Shown here piece after piece: positions 5,853 through 9,571 of a stretch of DNA of 9,571 nt (position 1 is the first letter of the stretch; the number at the start of each line of letters is the position of its first letter). The position numbers and the translations under genes are program-made. The stretch is from Desulfobacterales bacterium (GTDB taxonomy: Bacteria; Desulfobacterota; Desulfobacteria; Desulfobacterales; JAUWMJ01): the NCBI GenBank assembly GCA_030613225.1, contig JAUWMJ010000074.1, positions 1-9,571 on the forward strand, read 5' to 3'. The notes beneath the pieces are model-generated. The model saw nothing but the letters and a program-made list of their open reading frames with translations. It was not told where the DNA came from and did no database searches.

Positions 5853-6177
5853 GGCAAAAATGTCCGAATTTGAAAGGTGTTAATAATGGCGAATAGCATC
5901 ACGAGAAATGGCTATCTGCTGAGGTAGTGCAATAAATATGCATTTCTTGAGCAAGGCCAGGAAGAATCTAACCCACAAACCCCGATAGATAGGTTGAATT
6001 ATTGATTACACAACATAGTGCAAAAAAAGGCTCGGCCCTGGCACCTGAACTGACAGGTTATATTTCTTCTGATAAATCAACCCATCTCCCCTTTGTGAGA
6101 GATTCTAAATCAGCAGGCTTCAGTTGAAAAACAGCAAAAGGAGTACCAGCCGCAGCCGCCTTGTTAGCCCAAGAATA
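5853..6177. other. gene-free stretch between the two toxin-antitoxin operons
   Basis: No intact gene, tRNA or clear repeat is visible. On the minus strand a 40-codon open stretch (6177-6058) directly follows the tumA stop in the same frame and looks protein-like (NKAAAAGTPFAVFQLKPADL and onward, ending LSEEI before TAA) but has no start codon; it may be the 3' tail of a gene broken by arrival of the toxin-antitoxin module. A GGC-CGA-GCC mini-hairpin with seven T on the minus side (near 6038-6025) could end tumEA transcription. Confidence 0.35.
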
Positions 6178-6519
6178 TCAAGCCGCTTTCAGCATGAAAT
6201 CAACATGCACTGCTTCAAAGGGGAATTCGATTTGACCTTTATCGGTCTTTTGCAATATTCCAACATTCAAAAGCATGTGCACATCACGATGCACTGCTTT
6301 TACGTCTCTGCCCAAACGACGCGCTGCTTCACGTATTGACATTGGCCCTGCGTCTGTCATAACTTTGAGCAGCTCCCATCGATTGCCCGAGAGCACCTTA
6401 AAAAGGAGCGTAGGCGACTCGAAGCTGATGAATGTTCCTTGCGGTTTTCCCTCTAAAGCTCCAAGTAACCGTTTGTTGATTTTCTCACGGGAAGAAATCC
6501 CCAATATTACGGTACGCAT
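6178..6519 (-). CDS. tumA: TumA-type HTH antitoxin (HVO_A0114-like DNA-binding protein)
   Basis: 113 aa from ATG 6519, chosen because TGGAGG lies ~8 nt upstream inside the end of the toxin gene; a longer frame from 6606 overlaps the toxin and has no such site. The N-terminal part (RTVILGISSREKINKRLLGA, then GTFISFESPTLLFKVL) matches the family pattern for the toxin-facing segment. A winged helix-turn-helix follows, about residues 45-100 (SIREAARRLGRDVKAVHRDV). The protein ends VHVDFMLKAA, the family's usual C-terminus. It presumably neutralises TumE and represses the operon. Its ATG is one base after the toxin stop, so the genes are translationally coupled. Confidence 0.85.
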   Translation of the reverse strand: MRTVILGISSREKINKRLLGALEGKPQGTFISFESPTLLFKVLSGNRWELLKVMTDAGPMSIREAARRLGRDVKAVHRDVHMLLNVGILQKTDKGQIEFPFEAVHVDFMLKAA

Positions 6520-6520
6520 G

Positions 6521-6802
6521 TTAAAACCTCCAGTTGTCCACATCGTTCCAGAAATCTTCAAGCAATGCTTTCGGTGTAGTGAAAATGTATGGAATTTCAT
6601 CCTCACCTATATGCTTGTGATCACCCTTGCCTGCCTCGTTGTCATAGCGTAGCACACAATTACCATTCACAACAAGGGCAAGCCGATACTTGAAACCATG
6701 GTGACTTTTTGAAAGAGGCGAGGAGAGTAACCACACCACCATTTCAACGAAAGCATTTTCGGATAGGATGTGGCGCTCATTGAGCATTAATTTGGCGTTC
6801 AT
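6521..6802 (-). CDS. tumE: TumE-family (DUF6516) toxin
   Basis: 93 aa from ATG 6802. The family signature is clear: MLNERHILSENAFVEMVVW, then FKYRLALVVNGNCVLRYDNE followed by AGKGDHKHIGEDEIPY, then a C-terminal LLEDFWNDVDNW. The conserved GKGDHKH block is the likely functional centre; the target is not readable from sequence. A 12-residue upstream extension from TTG 6838 would use bases that form the promoter's -35 and -10 boxes and is rejected. Toxin-first order and a one-base gap to tumA are typical of this pair. The ATG has no Shine-Dalgarno sequence. The reading frame is intact, so unlike hicA this module could still be active. Confidence 0.88.
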   Translation of the reverse strand: MNAKLMLNERHILSENAFVEMVVWLLSSPLSKSHHGFKYRLALVVNGNCVLRYDNEAGKGDHKHIGEDEIPYIFTTPKALLEDFWNDVDNWRF

Positions 6803-6809
6803 GTTGGAT

Positions 6810-6838
6810 ATAATAACAACATTGATAAGTGTTGTCAA
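6810..6838 (-). promoter_or_regulatory. tumEA promoter with an operator-like palindrome in the spacer
   Basis: On the minus strand a consensus -35 TTGACA (6838-6833), 17-bp spacer, then TATTAT (6815-6810), 7 bp before the toxin ATG, again predicting a leaderless message. The 20-bp inverted repeat ACAACA-N8-TGTTGT at 6816-6835 fills the spacer and overlaps the -35 box, a natural site for autorepression by the HTH antitoxin. Confidence 0.7.
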
Positions 6839-6889
6839 GAGTCACAACACATACCCATTATGGATAGATATACTTGAGGTTCGCAAAGC

Positions 6890-7101
6890 TAAGGGTTCGC
6901 GCAAAAATAAGTTTACATTTCAGGCGCATGGATTTAGGTCAGATTTGTTCGATCCGATGCTTCAAAACCACAGGAATAGCGAGCTATTTAGAGGATTTTG
7001 GAGTTGAGGATCGGGCAAAGCTGGCCTGAATCCAGGATGTGCCGCGAAGCAAATGCCCTTGGGGTGCATAAAATGTGAAGTTAATTTTTCGCGAGCCCTT
7101 A
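6890..7101. mobile_element. ~212-bp MITE-like palindromic element, copy 2
   Basis: Same element and orientation as 2387-2596. The ends are TAAGGGTTCGCGCAAAAAT and, reverse-complemented, TAAGGGCTCGCGAAAAATT. Exact shared blocks with copy 1 include 31 bp beginning CATGGATTTAGG and 49 bp beginning GGATGTGCCGCG, while the central loop and outer ends differ. Flanking TA is present on both sides. No coding capacity. It separates the toxin-antitoxin block from the export operon. Confidence 0.8.
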
Positions 7102-7144
7102 ATAATGATAGAAAAAAATATGGCATAAAATAATCAACGTAAGA

Positions 7145-7206
7145 ACAAACAAAACGTTGTTTGTAACCCGAAACCTGAACCCTGAACCCCTGAACCCTGA
7201 ACCTGA
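7145..7206. repeat. short hairpin plus CCTGAA tandem repeat after the adaptor gene
   Basis: ACAAACAA at 7145-7152 pairs exactly with 7157-7164 around a 4-nt loop; on the minus strand it lies 43 bp past the adaptor gene's stop and could be a weak terminator, though no T-run follows. At 7173-7206 five units of AC(n)TGA vary in length as 6-7-8-7-6 bp, differing only in the number of C (2, 3, 4, 3, 2). This is slippage-prone simple sequence next to the stop codon. Confidence 0.6.
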
Positions 7207-7207
7207 G

Positions 7208-8311
7208 CTACATTTTCACTTTATTCCAGACTTTTACTTTATCTTTCCTGGATAGACCTTTAACGATTTCAATATTAATACCATTTGAAAGTCCTACCTC
7301 AATATATCTTTTTTCGAATTGCCGGGGTCCGTTTTCAACTTCTACGAATACCCTGTCTTCTTCAAATTGCAATAAACTTTCATTGATGGCCAATACGCTA
7401 TCTTTTTTTTCCAGAACAATGTCGGCATTGGCGCTGTAACCGGCTCTGATGAAATGAGATTTTTTCAGCTTCATCTTAGCTCGTATTTCAAACTGTATGG
7501 CACCTTCCTCCTTAACCCCTTTTGGCGAAATATATTCCAGAATGGCGTCGAATTTTTCTTTCTCTACGGCACCGACCGAGAGGATTAAATTCATACCTGT
7601 TTTTATTTTTCCTACTTCGGATTCATCAACTTTGCCTTTAAAAATCATTTCCATCATATCGGCAATAACAGCGATGGTTGTTCCCGCGTTAAAGTTATTT
7701 GTTTCAATGACAGACTTACCTTCTTTAACAGGAATATCCAGAATCATTCCGTCGATGGTTGATCTGATCAACGTATTGGTTTCTTCACCAGGATTTTTTG
7801 TAACTCCGGCTTTAATTAACTGCAAATTGTTGTCAGCAGCATCCAATTCTTCCCTGGCACTATTATATGCCATCTCATATTCCTGATATTTAGAGGCCGA
7901 TATTATTCCCTTTTCATGTAATTTATATCGCCGATCGAGTTCCCTTTTGGTGTCATCCAGATTGATCCGGGCCAGATTAAATCTTGCCTCGGCATTGTTT
8001 AAGCTGATCATATTCGGAATAACTCGTATTCTGGCGATAAGGTCGTCCTTTCTAACTTTATCGCCGGGCTCTACAAAGATTTCCTCAAGAATGCCGGAGA
8101 TCTGCGGTTTTATTTCAATTTCTTTTCTCGGGACAATGTATCCTGTGGCTACTGTTTTTTTGATAATAGTTGTTAAAAAAGGGCTCTGGGTTTCAAAAAT
8201 GACCGGTTTTTTTTTGGATTTATTATATAAAAAGACAAGAGTGCCTCCAAAGACAATTAAGATTAAAATCAGGGCAAAAATTTTAAAGAATAGTTTCATT
8301 TCTTTATGCAT
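7208..8311 (-). CDS. HlyD/MacA-type periplasmic membrane-fusion protein
   Basis: 367-aa adaptor linking an inner-membrane ABC permease to an outer-membrane channel. Numbering from ATG 8311: one N-terminal membrane anchor (about 7-29) after a short cytoplasmic Lys-containing start, a first barrel-sandwich (lipoyl-like) half with ATGYIVPRKEIEIKPQISG and VEPGDKVRKDDLIARI at about 55-94, a helical hairpin about 100-165 (LDDTKRELDRRYKLHEKGII), a second lipoyl half with RSTIDGMILDIPVKEGKSV at about 182-200, then beta-barrel and membrane-proximal domains. No lipobox Cys is seen. ATG 8311 overlaps the permease stop by 8 bp; ATG 8299 is an alternative start, with AAGGA 12 nt upstream. The substrate (macrolide, lipid, peptide or other) cannot be inferred. 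Confidence 0.9.
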   Translation of the reverse strand: MHKEMKLFFKIFALILILIVFGGTLVFLYNKSKKKPVIFETQSPFLTTIIKKTVATGYIVPRKEIEIKPQISGILEEIFVEPGDKVRKDDLIARIRVIPNMISLNNAEARFNLARINLDDTKRELDRRYKLHEKGIISASKYQEYEMAYNSAREELDAADNNLQLIKAGVTKNPGEETNTLIRSTIDGMILDIPVKEGKSVIETNNFNAGTTIAVIADMMEMIFKGKVDESEVGKIKTGMNLILSVGAVEKEKFDAILEYISPKGVKEEGAIQFEIRAKMKLKKSHFIRAGYSANADIVLEKKDSVLAINESLLQFEEDRVFVEVENGPRQFEKRYIEVGLSNGINIEIVKGLSRKDKVKVWNKVKM

Positions 8312-9569
8312 TCCTTATGGCGTCAACCGGTTTGATGCTGACAGCCCGATGGGCGGGAATCATACCGGCTAAAATACCGGAAACAATAAGTACGATTAAT
8401 GCGATTATTGCAATCTGAAAGTCAACTCCGGGGTTTTGGAACATATCTGTGGAACGTCCAAAAATTTCTAATCCTTTTGAAACCGTCTCCAACGTCCCGA
8501 CGCCGACAACCAGTCCTAAGTAACCGGCAAAAGCGGTTAATAAAATTGATTCTGAGATTATGTTACTGATAATTTTCCATGGCGTAGCGCCGACCGCCCT
8601 TCTGATACCGATTTCTCTGGTTCTTTCCTTAACGATTACGAGCATTATATTACTTACACCAATAATGCCTGCAATCAAAGTCATTGTCCCGACAAACCAG
8701 ACCAGTATTCTAATTCCACGAAATAAACCTACAAACTTTTGGAATTCTTTTTCGGTATTCCAGTGTCCGAAAGCATGGATATCATTCGGGGCGACATAAT
8801 GACGGGCCGCAAGAAGAGCAATGGCTTTTTGTTCTACTTTAGAGACCGGAACATCTTTAACAGATGTCAGGGAAAACCAGCTTACACGGTTGCCGTAATT
8901 AAATGCCTGCTGAAAGGTTGTAAATGGTATAAAAATTGCCTGGTTTTCTTCTTCTTCCTCATCCCCCAGCGCCTTACTATTAAATACACCGACCACTTTA
9001 AAATGAACACCTTGTATCTTTATATATTTCTCGATCGGGTTTTCTCCGGGACCAAACAATATTTTAAAAACCCTGTCTCCGATTACGGCTACTTTGCGTT
9101 TCTCCTTAAGGTCAAGATGATTCATAAAACGGCCGTAAGTGATATCCATCAGTTTTATGAAGTAGATTTCAGGAAAATCACCATAAATACTAAAAGCCCC
9201 GTTCTTTAGTCCTCTATTTACATTACTGATCCCTCGATGGCCACCCAGTTTATTCCGGGGAGCAATGTATTCGATTTCTGTTATATTATCTTTTAAAGCT
9301 TTAATATCATCATTGTTAAATCTAAACCGTCTCCCTCGCGGAAATCCTTTATAAGAAACAGTTGTTTGTCGCGGCCAGATAAATACGCTGTTGGTTGCTA
9401 TTTTTTTAAAATCCTTTATTACACCGTTTTGCAGACCGTTTCCGCTACCCAGCATAATAATCAGCATAAAAACGCCCCAAAACACACCAAATGCTGTTAA
9501 AACCGCACGCAACTTGTTTTTTTTTAAAGCGCTGAATATTTCCTGCCAATTGTCTTTATCAAAAATCAT
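8304..9569 (-). CDS. MacB/FtsX-family ABC transporter permease without fused ATPase
   Basis: 421 aa with the MacB/LolC topology: TM1 at about 22-41 (AVLTAFGVFWGVFMLIIML), a large periplasmic MacB_PCD domain of about 240 residues, then TM2-TM4 (about 288-308, 336-358, 385-407). Between TM2 and TM3 is the family's cytoplasmic coupling segment ERTREIGIRRAVGA, which contacts the ATPase. The C-terminus AHRAVSIKPVDAIRNA is typical of stand-alone permeases. True MacB carries an N-terminal nucleotide-binding domain of roughly 220 residues, absent here, so a separate ATPase must partner it. ATG at 9569 is two bases from the window edge, so its ribosome site is unseen, but the N-terminus looks complete. 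It is followed with overlap by the fusion-protein gene; mechanotransmission-type export across the periplasm is likely. Confidence 0.92.
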   Translation of the reverse strand: MIFDKDNWQEIFSALKKNKLRAVLTAFGVFWGVFMLIIMLGSGNGLQNGVIKDFKKIATNSVFIWPRQTTVSYKGFPRGRRFRFNNDDIKALKDNITEIEYIAPRNKLGGHRGISNVNRGLKNGAFSIYGDFPEIYFIKLMDITYGRFMNHLDLKEKRKVAVIGDRVFKILFGPGENPIEKYIKIQGVHFKVVGVFNSKALGDEEEEENQAIFIPFTTFQQAFNYGNRVSWFSLTSVKDVPVSKVEQKAIALLAARHYVAPNDIHAFGHWNTEKEFQKFVGLFRGIRILVWFVGTMTLIAGIIGVSNIMLVIVKERTREIGIRRAVGATPWKIISNIISESILLTAFAGYLGLVVGVGTLETVSKGLEIFGRSTDMFQNPGVDFQIAIIALIVLIVSGILAGMIPAHRAVSIKPVDAIRNA

Positions 9570-9571
9570 AT

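Noticed and set aside
5967..6062. Plus-strand attC-like pair (ATCTAAC near 5967-5973 and GTTATAT near 6056-6062)
   Set aside because: The core-like ends are present but no complementary arms lie between them, and the orientation opposes all neighbouring genes.
6020..6172. Possible attC after tumA, from GCTAACAAGGCGGC on the minus strand
   Set aside because: The R''-like start is attractive, but only GGCT/AGCC and GGC/GCC could pair, over 100 bp away, and the stretch reads as a protein tail instead.
6520..6606. 29-residue N-terminal extension of TumA
   Set aside because: It overlaps the end of tumE; the internal ATG at 6519 has GGAGG at good spacing and starts where the family starts.
6768..7007. 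79-aa plus-strand open frame over the tumE start and copy 2 of the element
   Set aside because: It reads through the promoter region and the palindromic element, which codes for similar nonsense peptides in both copies.
8739..9209. 156-aa plus-strand open frame within the permease gene
   Set aside because: It is antisense to a clear MacB/FtsX permease with a continuous domain structure.
1..9571. CRISPR arrays, tRNA, rRNA or an integron integrase gene
   Set aside because: No regularly spaced direct repeats of CRISPR size, no tRNA cloverleaf that I could recognise, and no tyrosine-recombinase ORF in either strand.

Overview
The window is a patchwork stretch of a bacterial chromosome. Metabolic housekeeping genes lie on the left, a run of mobile accessory genes fills the middle (all on the minus strand), and an export-system operon lies on the right. 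An MoaA radical-SAM enzyme, a glucosyl-3-phosphoglycerate synthase, two toxin-antitoxin operons, short-motif intergenic repeats and moderate to low GC suggest a Gram-negative environmental bacterium. A deltaproteobacterial sulfate-reducer-like genome (Desulfobacterota) would fit, but this is inference from gene content and repeat style; no marker gene is present.

Layout. 1-804 (+) is the 3' part of gpgS, cut by the window edge. 805-1099 is a repeat-rich spacer with two facing arrays of a CTAAAGTG motif around a 26-bp direct repeat. 1100-1142 can fold as a leader hairpin before moaA (1160-2152, +). 2153-2386 holds several inverted repeats. 2387-2596 is the first copy of a ~210-bp element that is an imperfect palindrome over its full length; a second copy in the same orientation lies at 6890-7101.

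2605-5093 (-) looks like integron cassette material without an integrase in view. A FAD-dependent amine/amino-acid oxidase-like gene (3723-5093) is followed 18 bp after its stop by a convincing attC site (3618-3704). Next comes a secreted protein of unknown function (2711-3589), then a second, weaker attC-like site (2605-2666). Both sites and both genes share one orientation. Upstream in the same orientation are two toxin-antitoxin operons: hicAB (5156-5817), whose hicA toxin carries an apparent one-base frameshift, and tumE-tumA (6178-6802). In both, the toxin promoter has its -10 box 6-7 bp from the toxin ATG, so the toxin message should be leaderless or nearly so, while each antitoxin has a strong Shine-Dalgarno sequence.

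7208-9569 (-) is a two-gene operon: a MacB/FtsX-type ABC permease lacking its own ATPase domain, overlapping by 8 bp a periplasmic membrane-fusion (HlyD/MacA-type) protein. The partner ATPase is not in the window and probably lies upstream, beyond the right edge.

The strongest unusual observations are the integrase-less attC pair around a novel secreted-protein cassette, the palindromic element repeated 4.5 kb apart with one copy 8 bp from an attC end, and the shared leaderless-toxin arrangement of the two toxin-antitoxin modules.
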